A DNA stretch of 64,000 bases, from contig NC_090943.1 of NCBI RefSeq assembly GCF_040807025.1, positions 28,177,213 to 28,241,212 on the forward strand. Reading direction: 5' to 3'. The notes beneath the pieces are model-generated. The model did not search any database and was not told the DNA's origin. It saw only the letters and a list, made by a program, of their open reading frames with translations. The first letter of the stretch is position 1; every line of letters begins with the position of its first letter. Both the position numbers and the translations under genes were made by a program. This document shows positions 36,701 to 49,846 of this stretch, piece after piece. Source of the stretch: Struthio camelus (taxonomy: Eukaryota; Chordata; Aves; Struthioniformes; Struthionidae).

Positions 36701-39700
36701 TGGTATGCTTCATTTAATTATAATTAATGCAATCTTTTTGTTTACCCAGAGGATAAATGAGCCTGCACCCCTGCGTATTCAGGTAGGTGTAGAAGAATCT
36801 GGTTTAAAACATTCATTACATCAGTTATTTAGTTCCCTACCCATCCACAGTACTGTACTATCCTCTACCCTGGAAGCAGGAAACCAACCCATGTGAACAT
36901 GAAAAAATATTTCATTCTCTCAGTACAGCTAGTAACCTGATGTAGTATCTAATCTTGCCGTTTTCACTTCTTGTTCACCTTTTCCTCCTGCCTGATCTTT
37001 CTATAACATTCAAACTGTTATTCTAACTGAAGCCTTTAGTTTAATTTGAAAAGTCTATGGGAGACATGCATGGTACTGAGCACCGCCACAGAGAGTGTGG
37101 GTGTTCAATTAACTTTCCTTTCCACATTAACATGCTGCAATTGTTAGTCTCCTAACAATTCTTACTAGAAATGCACAATTTATCATTTTTCTTTCCATGC
37201 TCCAGTGTAAGTGGAAATTTACCATTATCAATAATTTCCTATGTTTACCAGCATTACCTTAGTGCCAGTTTCCATACAACGCAGGGTTATTTCCATGCCC
37301 TGGGGGCAATCATGCTGTTTCCTGGGATTCTTTTCACAGAAGCCCAGAGATGCCTATTTCAGCAAAAGAAGTACTGCTAATCGCCTGGAGGTAGGCAGAA
37401 AGGTGCAGAGGGCAGCTAGTTCCAGCTGAAGACAGGGAAAAAGGTTTGTGTGAGGAGCAAAACTGACAGAGTCTGGTGTCACAGAAACTTGCACCCCTCT
37501 CTCTTTCGCATCTGTTTTTACAGCAGCACTGTCTCCTATGTGCTTATTTTTACTGACTTTTAAGAAACCTGGGAGATATGCGTTGATGCCGTGCCCTGGG
37601 ACACTTTTACTTGGCTTTTACTTGGCCCATAGCTGATGTGGAGCTCTGCGTGCTGAGTGATCAGCTTTCTGCTGCCTTTTAGTTGAGAGGAAGGCCAGAG
37701 TGACTGAGCTTCCAGAGGACAAAGCGGGAAGGGCATTAATTTCTTTCCTTTACTGGAACAGTAATTCAGTGTGAAACTTAATGTTGTGAGACCTCTTCCT
37801 TCCTGTTATGTAGGAGAGTTGGCCAATGGATGAAGGAAGATGACACTAATAGACTGTATCAGCTCAGAAGCCTCTTTCACCTTATTTTCAAGATGGGGAA
37901 AAAAAGTCTAAATAAATAACTTTGTTAGGAAGAACGAAGAATCAAAATGCCCACCTTTCGTCCCAGCTTCCCACTGAATTCTGCACAGTGAGTCCCTCCC
38001 AACACATCTCTACGACAAATGAGTCCTGAATGACAAAACGTGTCTTCAGGGTTCACTTCTAGTATGTTGTAGGGGAAGGGGATCGCTGAGAATGAAGCAC
38101 CTCAGGAGCAAAGCAATTACCAAGAGTGAGCAAATGAAGATTTCCTGGAAAGCATAGAGCCTGTGCAAACATGAGCAAGGTGTGAAGACTAATCAGGGGT
38201 GTGACTGGAGGTTAAGGGAGAGTACAGATCTTCTGTTCTTGCTGGGACAAACGCTCAGGAGAGCGCTGAACACTTTTTGCTTTGGGGAGAACTTGGCTAC
38301 CTGATATCTATTGCATCACTGTCCTCTTATTTTCACAGGCTCGTTTGGGTCGACAGTAAAAGCCAACATGGGATTAGACAAGAGCTGGGTTAAGACTTCT
38401 TTCTCACAGAAGAATTACATGTTCCTCTGGATGTTTACGTAGCAGTACCAGGACCTTGGGCCTAATCTGGCAGGAATTCCAAAAGTGTTTCATAAACTTA
38501 AAACTAGCTCTACAGTCCAGCTGTAATGCAGACTAAAGAATATGGTAATTAGAGCTGATCAAAAATGTTTCAGTGAAATTATTTTCTATCAGATTATCCA
38601 TACTCTGCATCATTGCAATGTTTCCTCTTATCTCACCCAGCTGCCCAGGAGCCTCGGGGGTGAAGGAGGGCTGCCGCATAGTGTGGAGCTAGCCTTGAGC
38701 ACTAAAGAGTACTAAAGATGAGCAGAAAGTTAAAAACGGCAGCCCAAGAGGGCTTGAACAAGACTGCCATGGCTGCAGTGTCCTTGGCTGCACAGAGGGA
38801 AACCTGAAGACAGAGGCTCCAGGAAACAGATCATCATTGTCGTTTTGAAAGGCTGAAACAGAAAGGCTGCAACTCTCATTCTGTGACGACAGACTGCAAC
38901 AGTACTTATGACAAAGACCTTCCTCTTTTTCTTCTTCTTCTGTAATTTCAGACTTCTTCATTCCAGGCTACCTTCTTCCTCTCCTCTTATACGCAGAGGA
39001 GTAAAGGCACCAGCAACATCTTTAACTTTTCAAAACTCTCCTGAGAAATGTAAGATATACACAGAAATAAAACCCAGCAGCTGACATTATTGCGTTCTGT
39101 TATGATGAGAATGCAGCCCCTGATAATTTCCTTTTTAAAAGACCACCTCTCTTCCGTGATATACTTGGGCAGCTTGTTTTAGTAGATGGATGGAATTAGT
39201 CAGTAACGATTCTTAAAATGAGTTGTCTTTGGACTAACAATTCACTTACTCTGTTCTACTGGGGACTTCTAATTTGCTAATAGGTGACTAAAAATGCCTT
39301 GGAGTTTTTAGAACTCTAAAGGCTGGATAAATTATGGAATTATAACGCACTTAGGTGTGAAGAGCCTGCTTCAAGGAGGCATTGTGTAATCTTAGCTTTA
39401 ATGGGCTTCAATAGGGTCACTCACGACTTTATATCAATTCTAATATGTTTTGGTTTGGTCTCAGCATATGTTGCGCTATTCTGTTGTAACTAATAGCACT
39501 AGTACAAACTATCACCTATAAATCCATGAATTTCTACTGAAAGTAAGGAACATCCACGCATGTGAAAGTTACCATGCTTGGACATACTTTAATTATGCTC
39601 TATATTTATGTTTTTCAACATCAGAATCTCACTAATGTGTAAGTTTAAAAATACTAAGCATCATACTTTTATTTAAGACTTAGAGCAAGCCAAAATTGCA

Positions 39701-42700
39701 TTGATTATTTTCAGGTGTCTGGGAGCAGCTCCAATAATTATAAGCAATGAGGGCAACAAGCCCTGTTTATAGAAATCAATTCAAAATTAATACAGAATGA
39801 GAAAGAATTTTGACTTTGAGAACTGCTGCGTTTACCACTAGCTATGGAAATAGAACCTGCTGCTGAAATGATAAGTAGACTCTTGAAAACGTTGCATGCT
39901 ATGTGGCAAAGCTAAAGCTGATACCTGAAAACTGTCATTTTAAAAAATTATGGTTTTGGAAAGAAAAGCTGCCTGAACAGCCTTTAAAACAGGCAACACA
40001 TTTACTTTAATTCTTTTATAGCTTCAGAATCAAAATGTCTATGACTGAATCCTCTCTCCCTTTGTCTCTTCTTTAAAGACCTTTATGCCATCATAATGAA
40101 ATTTTTACTGCCTGTTGTAACTGAGGAGAGATTTGAAGACATTTTACTAATGTGGGGATTTTGATACAGAAGTATTGCAGCAATAGCCAAAGTCATCCCA
40201 GTGTGGCAATCTTGCTTAAGTATATGCTGAATTTTAAGTAGCTAAATTAATTGGATCAGGATGAAAAGTGGTGCACTGAGCTTGGATGAACAAAGGAATT
40301 TCGAAGCTCTTCATCCTGTTTGTACTGTAAAATAATATCATAGTCTGGTTCTCTGAAAACCAGGCATGGAAAAGGAAACACTGGCAGAATTTTCCACTCT
40401 ATTACATGGCAGAAAATGTTAGAAATCCTCTACCAGCAGGGATATGGAATATACATTTATTTCAGTTTTCCACAAAGCCCTGGAAACTGCTTAACATGTT
40501 GCAATGGAAGGAAAGCACAGTGAATGAAAGAAATTCTGAGGGCAAAGCACACTTAATAAAAAAAATCTTTTAAAAATATGTTAGAGTATATTATCATGCA
40601 GTCATGTGTCCACTGATCCAAGAAGCAGTCTAATTACTTTTCACAATAAATGTTCTGTGAACAGGTTTTCTTATTAAAATATACTTTGTGATAATGATTG
40701 CAGCATTGCTCCAGGAATATGGCAGCATTAGACTTGTCATTTAAAGGTGAAATGAACTTTAAAAAATATGATTGGCTGTTAAAGAGCAAGATACATAGGA
40801 GAAATGAGCAGTAAATTGTCAGAATGACACTCTCCACCATCTTAAATAGAAGCCTTATGCAAAGAGACACTAACACAATATAATAAGGTAAACTGCAGTT
40901 TATTCATGCCAAGCGAGGGAATCTTTTTGAATACAGTATGTTCAGTTTTGGTGTTTGAAAAATGTCTTTTTATCATACTGTAAAGCCACTAGTACTTTAT
41001 TTTATTTGAGCATATGCAGAATGGCAGAAGCACTTACCTTCTTGTCTATCTTGTTTTTAACTTTTCTCACAGCTAATAGAACCAGTCAGGGTTTTTTTGT
41101 ACTTCCTATGACCGAAAGATGAGAATTTCTGCCCTGTCTTCTCTTACATTGTTTTTTTATGAGGAAAGCTCATCAGAGTAGTTCCGATGCCTCCCAGGAA
41201 GCTAGTTTACAGGGGGTGAGGATTCAGGTAGCGCTGAGGATCTCTTCTCAGGAAATAATGTAACTGTGCATGGCTGGAGAAGGGGAAGGTGTATGGTCTT
41301 AAACCAGGATGTATTGTCTTAAGCACAGGAATGTTTGCCAAACTCCTTGAGTTTTGAAACTACCAGTGGCATTCATCTTGCTGAGCTTCAGATATCCACA
41401 CTTTCTGTCTGAGCCAGTTGTTCTAAGCTCAATTTATAGTCAAGGAAGAGAATTAGGCACAACTGGGCCACGATTCAGCTGAAGTATTTTTGGCAGCTCC
41501 TGTGAGGTGAGCAAAGTTATGCCTCCCACTCTAGTGAGTAGGCTGCAGTCCATACTCCAGTCTCTGATATCCAGTGGCTGTAAAGTTATCCTCAGATAAT
41601 CAGCTCAGGTGCAGCTACCCACACATAGCCAGATGAATCACAGCCTCCTCCGTGATATCAAGTATTAGTTAGGCCTGTGTTCACGCCCAAGGTTGAGCTC
41701 TAATTAATGAGTCATTAAAATAGCTGACACTCAGGTCTCAGTCTGGTGCCCTCCTTAGTCCTATATGACCATGTCTGAAAAATGTCTGAGGATAGGATAT
41801 CAGAAAAGAGTCTGCCCTGCTGGAGGAGGGGTAGAGAGGGAGAGGGACAGTCTGATCTCCCTGGTACATGCCATGAGACTGATGAGCTACACACGGATAG
41901 CACTCTGCCATCTTCCTGAGACATGTGCCTGGATTGTAGTCTGAGCACTTCAGTAGTATGTCAGGAGGTTCACTGGACCAAGGATGAAGGCTCTGACAAC
42001 AGTCAAGTGCATCATGTAAGTGTGCTTCTGTGCCCTGGACCAAAACATTTAAGCTCTGAACTGTTCTCTTCTCTCTAATACATCTTAAGTCGCTTTGAAA
42101 TGTGTTAACTATTATTTAATTCAGCTTTATTTTACTTTGCTGCCTCCTGAGGCCTTAGTTTATTATATACCTGTTCTTGGTGTATTGTTATGCTTCTTTT
42201 GTCATCACCTTTATCTGATAAGGAATTCTAATGCATCTGCTTTTTCTTTAGGAAGGACAGCGTTTGCTGATTTTAAGTATACATAGTTTTGGGCATTGGA
42301 TGGAAAGAGACAATGATGAACACTTGGAGTCGAAGGTGATGAAGTACATAAAGGCGTTATTTCACTTTGCACTCTTGGTATGTCACTTAAAAAAGCTTGT
42401 TTTATTTTAAGATCACAAGAGAACTCTGCAACCTTCTGTATAACATCAGTCATAGGATCAGCAGGATTTGCTCCTCATTATACTAGCACATCTGCTAGAA
42501 GTATGTCTGACATACTGAGCTATTTTAAAATTGAGTGATGTTCCCAGATGACTTGGGACCATCGTAGACCTTCATTCCCTTCTCTGTGAAAAATAAGAAA
42601 ACATAAGTAATTAGTTGAGAAGAAAAAAGAAAAATGGACACGTGTTCCTGTGAGGAGAGAATGAAAAAGCAAACACCTGATGTGGGCTAATTTAATTACT

Positions 42701-45316
42701 GCAGGGTGTCAAGACATATTAATATGAGTGCGGTACACAAACCCGTATAGAATGTAAGAGAAGCAATATTTTTGATTGTCAGGAGGCTAATCATTGTTAC
42801 TAGAAAGAGGAAAAACCCTGTGAGGATTAAGGAAGGATTGGAAGATACTACCACCATCTGGTTACTTTATGTCAATAGACTTACTTGCAGGATATGCAGA
42901 GGATAAAATGGTTTCAAGAAACTTTTTATGCATCAGAGGAGGAATAAGCCAAGAGAAGTACATGTCATACCTGATTGTCAGTTTAGTAGCCCAACTCACT
43001 TTTTATTTTTAAAGAGTACAGTTGCTGGATTATGGATAACTGTGGGTTTAAGGTATGCTCCAATCTTAAACTGAACATATTTTAAGAATTTATATGGTAT
43101 GCTGTAGTGCTTGCTGAGCAGAAGAACTTCTGTTCAGGGAAACCTTTACCTATATGAGGACTTATTGTAAACACTTGAACTAACAAACAGAGTAAAAAGG
43201 GAAGCAAGTGCTGTCTCCTCTGTCAACGATTCACTCTCTCATTCTTGGAAAGATCCACACCTTTAATTCTGTAAACTTTGAGGGCAAAAGTCATTGATGA
43301 TAACTCAGTGTAATCAAAGAGCTGGAAGTCATGAAGGACCTTCATGACTCCATGAATTATTTTCTGCATCTTGAAGGTCTAACTGTTCCCCTCATGGGCA
43401 GTTCTGATAAGTCATATTGCCTTGGGTAAAATTCATAGTTCTCACTTCCATTCTTCCATTTCCTTCCATTTCTTTCTATTTCTGCTAGCCCAGACATTGG
43501 TCTCCTTTTATTTCTCAAGAGGAAAAAAATAATTACACTTTTCTTGAATAAACCCACATTCATTGCCAGTCTTTGCAATTCATTCATTGCCAATGCGTTC
43601 ACTAGTGTTTTCCTTTGTATTTTCCTTCCTTTTGATTTCATCTTTTGCTGGTAATTTTTAAATAGCTTTCACTGGTATTCTCTTGTTTGGCTGAGATTTG
43701 GATGTGTATCCTGAGTGACTTGAAAATAGCTCCATCTTCTAGAATTAATAATATATAAGAACTCTAATTGGGGATTTTCCCAGCTGTAGCAGGTGTGTTG
43801 TCCTGACAGCTGCTCTACCTGTTCATTTTTATTAGGAGAAAAAATTGCAGTGTCCTTCCTCTTTTTTTTTTTTTAATAATTAAACCTTATGTTGAAAATG
43901 ATGCAATTTTTCCATCAAGCTGCTAGCTTTATGATGAAGCTCAAGAGGTGAGAAATAGTGACATAACACATTACATTTCACACTGACTGCATCATTTGAA
44001 TGTGTGAACTGTCTCTTCCAGGCAGCTCTACTCTAACAATTTTGCTATAAAGCTGTTAATGCCAAACTGGATTTTCTTTTCCAACTTTTTGGGGGAAAAA
44101 ATTCAGAAATTCTATTCTGAAGTTATACCCCCTTGGCTTGTTTTTTCTGACATATTTTAAGCTCAATACCTGTTTGTGCTCTAGCTGTGCATGCAGCCCT
44201 GTAGCTCTCTACTTCTCACTCCCTCACTTCTCCAGGGCCAGTTTCTAGTGCAGTAGTTGAGTCTTCAAGGTCAGAAACTTTACTTCTTACTACAAAAGTC
44301 CTGAGTGTTAGATCAGCCCTCACATATTACACAGCAACTGGTCCCTAGTGCTTGCTTCTGGCCAGTTGATTTTATTTTTCCTGGTCCCTTTCCTGATTCT
44401 CTCCACTTAGGCTAAGAAGCCTCTGTGCCAAGCAAGCTAAAACAGCATCTTAGGTAAGATTTTGCAAATTATTATTTACCTTTTATTTTGCATTAATACA
44501 GTGCTCTCCTTTTTTGTGTGGAGTGCAGTAGAGTCAGGGCTAAAGGGCCTTTGCCACCTCTTCAGAGCTCAGTTGTAAATATCCATTTTAGTCCACACCT
44601 CTACAGTTCCCTACAGTAGCATAATCCAGAAGGAAACAGAATCTTCAGGGGATCTTTTATACATGAGGACATTTATATATTTTATGCATTCTATTACATT
44701 GACTTACTAATGGCAAATCACCAATGGAATGAGGATGCATGTCTCATGCATGTCTATTTGCATATCATCACATATGATTGCTGAAATTAAAAATGAAAGA
44801 GAGAACAATGCCAACTGGATGGGCAAGTGAACAACCTTTGGAAAGGTAGCTCTCTCCATGCACCCTGGCTGCTGGGCACAGAGAACTGGGATGGCTCTGC
44901 TCTACCTCTGACCATGGCAGACTGTGGGCCCGTTGAAAGGGGATAGGCAGGGGGACCAGAATCCCTTCTCTTTTCCTGCTCACAGGCTTCCCTGGTGCTT
45001 GACACAAAGGCCTTGCATGATATAGATCAAGTCTGAGACTAGGCATCCTCTTTTCACTACATCTGACAAAACTCTGTCTAGCCTAATATAAACAACATAT
45101 AGCAGAGAGTTCATCAGGTGCATTTTATGCTGGGTCCTTCACTGCAGCTGAGACTCCGTGGTTAGACGCAGCGCTGTTCTCACTGGGGAGAGCATGGCCC
45201 TTACTGGTACTAAACTAAGAAGGAGAGAAAGTTCTCCTTAGCAAGTCGTCTTTCAAGTAACTAACCTAGAGTCACACAAGCCAGATCTATTGACAACATA
45301 GTAGCCCTTACAAATC
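33786..45316. other. Non-coding stretch between CR1 copies
   Basis: No exon or RNA gene is recognised. A T15 run lies near 34620. Slightly GC-richer patches lie at about 37400-38350, 41150-42050 and 44770-45050. They contain overlapping frames of 60-100 codons on both strands that match nothing I know. The 43.3-kb palindrome is listed separately. Confidence 0.6.
43327..43349. repeat. Near-perfect 23-bp palindrome
   Basis: AGTCATGAAGG at 43327-43337 and CCTTCATGACT at 43339-43349 are exact reverse complements around one A. The inner TCATGA/TCATGA halves give it a symmetric, binding-site-like look. No function can be assigned. Confidence 0.85.
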
Positions 45317-45752
45317 TCACAGAATTGCTGAGGTTGGAAAGACTCACAGAGATTATGTAGTCCCACCACCCCTGCTCCAAGCAGGTCACCTACAGCAGGT
45401 TGCCCAGGACTGTCTCCAGTTCAGTTTTGACTATACCTAAGAACAGAGACTCCACAGTCTCTCTAGGCAACCTGTTCCAGTTTGTTTGACAGCCCTCACA
45501 CCAGAAAAACATTTTTTTGTTTAAATGGAGTTTCCTTATTTCTGTTTGTGTGCATTGGTTCTTGTCCTGTTACTAGGCACCACTGAGCCTGGCTTTGTTT
45601 TCTTGACTCTTCCCCATCAAGTATTTATACATATTGATAAGATCCCTCCTGAGTATTCTCCTCTTCAAACTAAACAATCTCAGCTCTCACAGTCTCTCCT
45701 TGTATGATAGATGCTCCAGTACCTCAGTTATGCTTGTGGCCCTCTGCTGGAC

Positions 45753-45965
45753 TCACTGCTGTATGACCATGTCTCTCTTGTACTGAGGAGCCCAGGACTG
45801 GACACAGTACTCCGGGTGTGTCCTCACCAGGGCTGAGGAGAGGGGCAGGATCACCTCCCTTGACCTCCTGGCAACACTCTGCCTAAGGCACCCCACGATA
45901 CCCCTGGCCTTCTTGGCCACAAGGGCACACTGCTGCCTCACGCTTAACTTGTTGTCCACCAGCAC
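45753..45965 (-). pseudogene. CR1 copy 1 ORF2 remnant, post-palm region
   Basis: An open stretch of the CR1 reverse-transcriptase ORF beyond the catalytic palm. It carries [20 protein letters not shown] and a stretch ending [10 protein letters not shown], followed by a stop where the decayed 3' part begins (VIQQ then stop). It is nearly identical to the matching part of the copy at 56179-56760 and should continue for another 120 or so residues, which are lost here. It is out of frame with the upstream RT segment at 46003-46278 because of an extra base in the C run at 46008-46012. It cannot be functional. Confidence 0.85.
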
Positions 45966-46002
45966 TCCCAGGTCCTTCTCCGCAGAGCTACTTTCCAGCA
46001 GG

Positions 46003-46278
46003 TCAGTCCCCCAGCCTGTACTGGTGCATGGGGTTCTTCCTCCCTAGGGGCAGGACCCTGCACTTGCCTTTGTTGAACTTCAGGAGGTTCCTCTCCGCCC
46101 ACCTCTCCAGCCTGTCCAGGTCCCTCTGAATGGCAGCACAGTCTTCTGGTGTATCAGCCACTCCCCCCAGTTTAGTATCATCAGCAAACTTGCTGAGGGT
46201 GCACTCTGTCCCTTCCTCCAGGTCATTGATGAATATGTTGAACAAGACTGGCCCCAGGACTGACCCCTGGGAGGACAC
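46003..46278 (-). pseudogene. CR1 copy 1 ORF2 remnant, RT motifs B to E
   Basis: This 91-codon segment holds [20 protein letters not shown] (RT motif B region), the catalytic FADDTKLGG box (motif C, the F/YxDD signature of non-LTR reverse transcriptases) and [15 protein letters not shown] (motif D/E region). It ends at YRLGD followed by a stop created by a +1 shift. An additional 1-base difference just upstream (near 46272) breaks the frame relative to the 57-kb copy. Motif A and everything 5' of it are absent. Confidence 0.88.
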
Positions 46279-48128
46279 TGCTAGCTACAGGCCTCCAACT
46301 AGACTCTGCACCACTGATACATAAACACCTGATGTATTAAGATGCTATTTCAGGCTCCTACTTACAAACACAGGTTTTGATTTGTTGTTTTCAGCTGTTC
46401 TCTGTACTCTGTACAGAGTCACAGAGTCAGTCTGCGGCTGACTGTCTAGAGCTGTCGTCCAAATGGCTCACTGAGTTTCTTCATGTTTATATCTATCAAG
46501 CTGTCTGTGAGGCAAGCGGCAGGGCTGCACACTCTGCCCTGAGTTCTCAGTAGGGAATTCCTTGTAGGGAGAATTTTGCTTCTATTCTCAGCTAACCGTT
46601 TCTCCTCAGCTTGGTTTGATGTCTTCAGACTGGCAGAAGGAAACAGTTCCGAAAAATGTTTCAGTAGATGAGACAGGATAATAACTGTATAAAGAGACAT
46701 CAGAGAAACTCATCTGTCATTTCTCCCAGTAAGATATCGCCAAACAATATTGATCATATAATGCAAGGGCAATATCAGTGTTATTTGATTACATAAGACC
46801 ATACATAAGATTCCTAAGCAAAACTGATTATGACAAATGAGTTAATATTATAAATTTTTAAGAAGTGCCTGGTCAAGTTCTTGTTTTCTGTGGATTTCAT
46901 ATCGCTCAAACTTCACAATTGATAAACATACATTCTAAAATCTAATGAACCTGCTATGGGACTGTTTTCATTTTTCCTTTAAATGAATATCATTTCACTC
47001 TACCATTAAGCTGAATTAGTGTCCCTAGAAATGATTTTCTCCCTCCTCCTAAAGTTGTGGGGGAGGGGAGGCAAATTGTCTCCACACTTGGTTTCTTTTA
47101 ATCTCTTTTGTTAGTTATGCAAAAAGAAATGCTCTGATTATTAACTAGTCAAAAATCGGTATGTATCTTTCCATGGAAAGTTTTTATTCTTTGGTAATCA
47201 ACTTTCTTCCTTTAAAACCAGAAGTGTAGCAGAGTAATTCTAGGGCCAGCTCTAGCCCTTCCTAAAAGAAGGAGTTGTTACACAGTCATTAGATTTTTCT
47301 TCCATGTTCTAAAGAAAAGTTTCATAAATTACATATTTCCTATAATTAACCTTTTGCAGCCCCTACAGAGGTTATCCAAAGACATTGCAACTAACCTCCC
47401 AATTCAGTAAACTTTGAGGAAGAGACTAAAACCTTCTTGAAATACTGAAGTTGCATTATTTGCAGAAAATATCATTCACTTTGCATCTATGACTCTCAGT
47501 GAGTACCAGTTTATCTCACCAAGCTGTGCTTCATTGTTCATGCTGTGACAGAAATATCCAAATAATGAAGGGATTACAAAAGTGGGGGGAGAGGAAGGAA
47601 ATTAAGCCCAGAGGAGAGAATAAGCAAGGATAATAATTCAAAATATGTATTTAATTAAAAAAGTTATGCAGCGATCTCTCACTATAAACTAGTCAAGGAA
47701 TCAACTAGTCAAGTCTGAGAAGGGCTGTCTGTTCACTGGCGTAATAATAAATACATTTCATTTTCACTTGAAAATGGCAAACATTTTACAAGCATCTTTC
47801 CCATTCTTGCTAGTTATTTAAACATTTCTGTAAAAGATCCCTAATAACAGTACAGTGGACCATTTTTGCAAGATTATTTTGCCAAAGCTTTCACCCTGTG
47901 CAAAGTACTAGAACCGGGCTAATGAGAGGACTGTGATACCAAGGTTGAAAATGATCTATAGGGCTAGGGAAAACAGTCATTAAGAAAGGCGCTTTGGAGT
48001 TAAATAGGACAGGCACTTCAGAAGAAATGCGTTCTGATGTCCAGAGAACACTTCCTCCTCCAGACCTCTGTGGGACAGTGAGGGCAAGGCAATAGCCAGC
48101 AGTGACAGCGACCCTTTATCCCGTAACT

Positions 48129-48158
48129 GGACCTTGTCATCAAAGTGATGACAAGTCC
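48129..48158. repeat. 13-bp hairpin with one bulge
   Basis: CTTGTCATCA at 48133-48142 pairs perfectly with TGATGACAAG at 48146-48155 across an AAG loop. GGA (48129-48131) and TCC (48156-48158) extend the stem if the C at 48132 is bulged. The loop is too short for a typical microRNA precursor. Function unknown. Confidence 0.8.
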
Positions 48159-49846
48159 TTTCTTGCTCCTAGAACTCTGAGGGAAGAGGAAATGTGTCTG
48201 GAAACAAGTAGCTCTGTAAGCACCAAAACTACTGAAGCCTGGTTATGACTTGCCTCTTGATATAAAATCCAGGGGGAACATTGGTCAGACTCTCATATGC
48301 CCATGTATTTATGTGACATCCTCCACTGTAGCACAGGCTGTTGCATTCACCAGAGATCGACCGGCAGAATAACAGTGTTAATAACTAAAAGGTGGTGGAA
48401 TTAAATTGCAACTTTTCACACAATGACCTCTGCTTTGCTCCTTCTCATGAACTTCGTAGGCAGTTAATTATCTTGGAGACCTCTACCCTTCTGATTAAAA
48501 TTGGCCAACAAACTCAACTGTTCTGGTCACCGAGATGTTCACAAAATGATTGCTCACAAAAGCTTTATTTTTTTTCTTAAGAAAGCAGGCTTAATAGTTA
48601 TAACTGGATACAAGGGACAGGCAAAAAGATGCCAGAATGGCAGTGACCTGACTAGGGAGCAATGACCTTAAGATCCTGGGCTAAATCTCCTGGCTCACGA
48701 AAGCAGTTGGAGCCAGCAGGGAGCAGTTCTGCACAACTCCATGCAAGCTCAGGAGGAGGCTTGGACGCACAGGTGCGATAAAAGGAGACTTCTCTGACTG
48801 GTGCACAGGGACAACCTGGCCCATGATAAATCAAGTCATAGAAGAGGACATCTGACCACTGTTAGGTATAATGCTTTCTAAGCAAATAAATATATTTATT
48901 CTTGTATCTCAGACACTTCAGCTCCTCTGAGCATTGCACATTCTGACTTGAAAGCAAATTATGTATCAAATATAAATTTTTCAGCTTTTCCAAGTCAGCA
49001 GATGGGATATATAGCAGTATTAGCAGCATATAACTTGACTGACACAAGGCTTGTAGGAGAGCCTGCATCCTGAATTAGACCTGCTGATGTTCTTTCTCTC
49101 AAACTATCTCTTTTAACAAACATTGTTATATGATTTGATCTGAAACATTCCCAGTGGTCTGACTTTTTACCCTTATTTGGGGATTTAAATGTTTTTACTA
49201 ATAACTTGAAATAAATATTTATTTGTATGAATTGGATTTCAGAGTATTTCTCTGTATTTAGCAAATGCATATACCGTACTAAATCTAATTTCCGTAAGCG
49301 AAATATTTATTTTTTTTTACATGCTACAGAAGACTAAGACTCTGGCTTTTACCTGGCTACAGTAAAATAAAATGGAAGTAGCTATGGTCTGCATTCTCTC
49401 TTCAGCTTCTGCATACCTGAGCATGACAGATAGTCTTATCAGCATGTTCTCTGTGTATTTACCAGTCATGTTTCATTGGTGCCTCCAGGCAGTCTCACTT
49501 CTGCATTGAAACAGATTATGTAACTTCAATTTTCACTGGACATGCCAGAACTTATTCTCCTTTTCAAGCATAAATAGTGCATTTCTTCCATAACAATGAG
49601 TGCAAATGTGATTACAGAGAGTGCTGATACAGTCCTGAGAACTGCCAAGAGTAATAGGCTTCTGTGATAGGAAGTGTTCCTTGGTGAATGACTACATAAA
49701 TGATGGGTTTTGGACAGATACGTACCTATCCATTAACCAGTATAGGTGTGTATCTCTCCAGTGGCTAGGATTTAGTAACCCCTAAATTTAATTTTGCACA
49801 ATACCTTGAGTGAGACATCTTATTTCTTTTTCTTTCCATGTTACAG

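Larger units (their letters stand above)
45317..46320 (-). mobile_element. CR1 LINE copy 1: old element with a young-looking centre
   Basis: This minus-strand CR1 is about 1 kb long. The 3' end is at the left (tcacagaattgctgaggttgg from 45317) and the 5' truncation is near 46320. It keeps only the C-terminal half of the reverse transcriptase region. The left 450 bp are heavily decayed and belong to a different 3'-end type from the copy at 56 kb (CACCTACAGCAGGTTGCCC in place of the CTCTAGAGCATATTCCCC block). In a 131-bp sample the two copies agree at only about 73%. From 45767 to 46271 the same two copies differ by only six substitutions and one 3-nt indel in about 505 bp. The last 50 bp on the right diverge again. 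No target duplication is visible, as expected for CR1. Confidence 0.93.
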
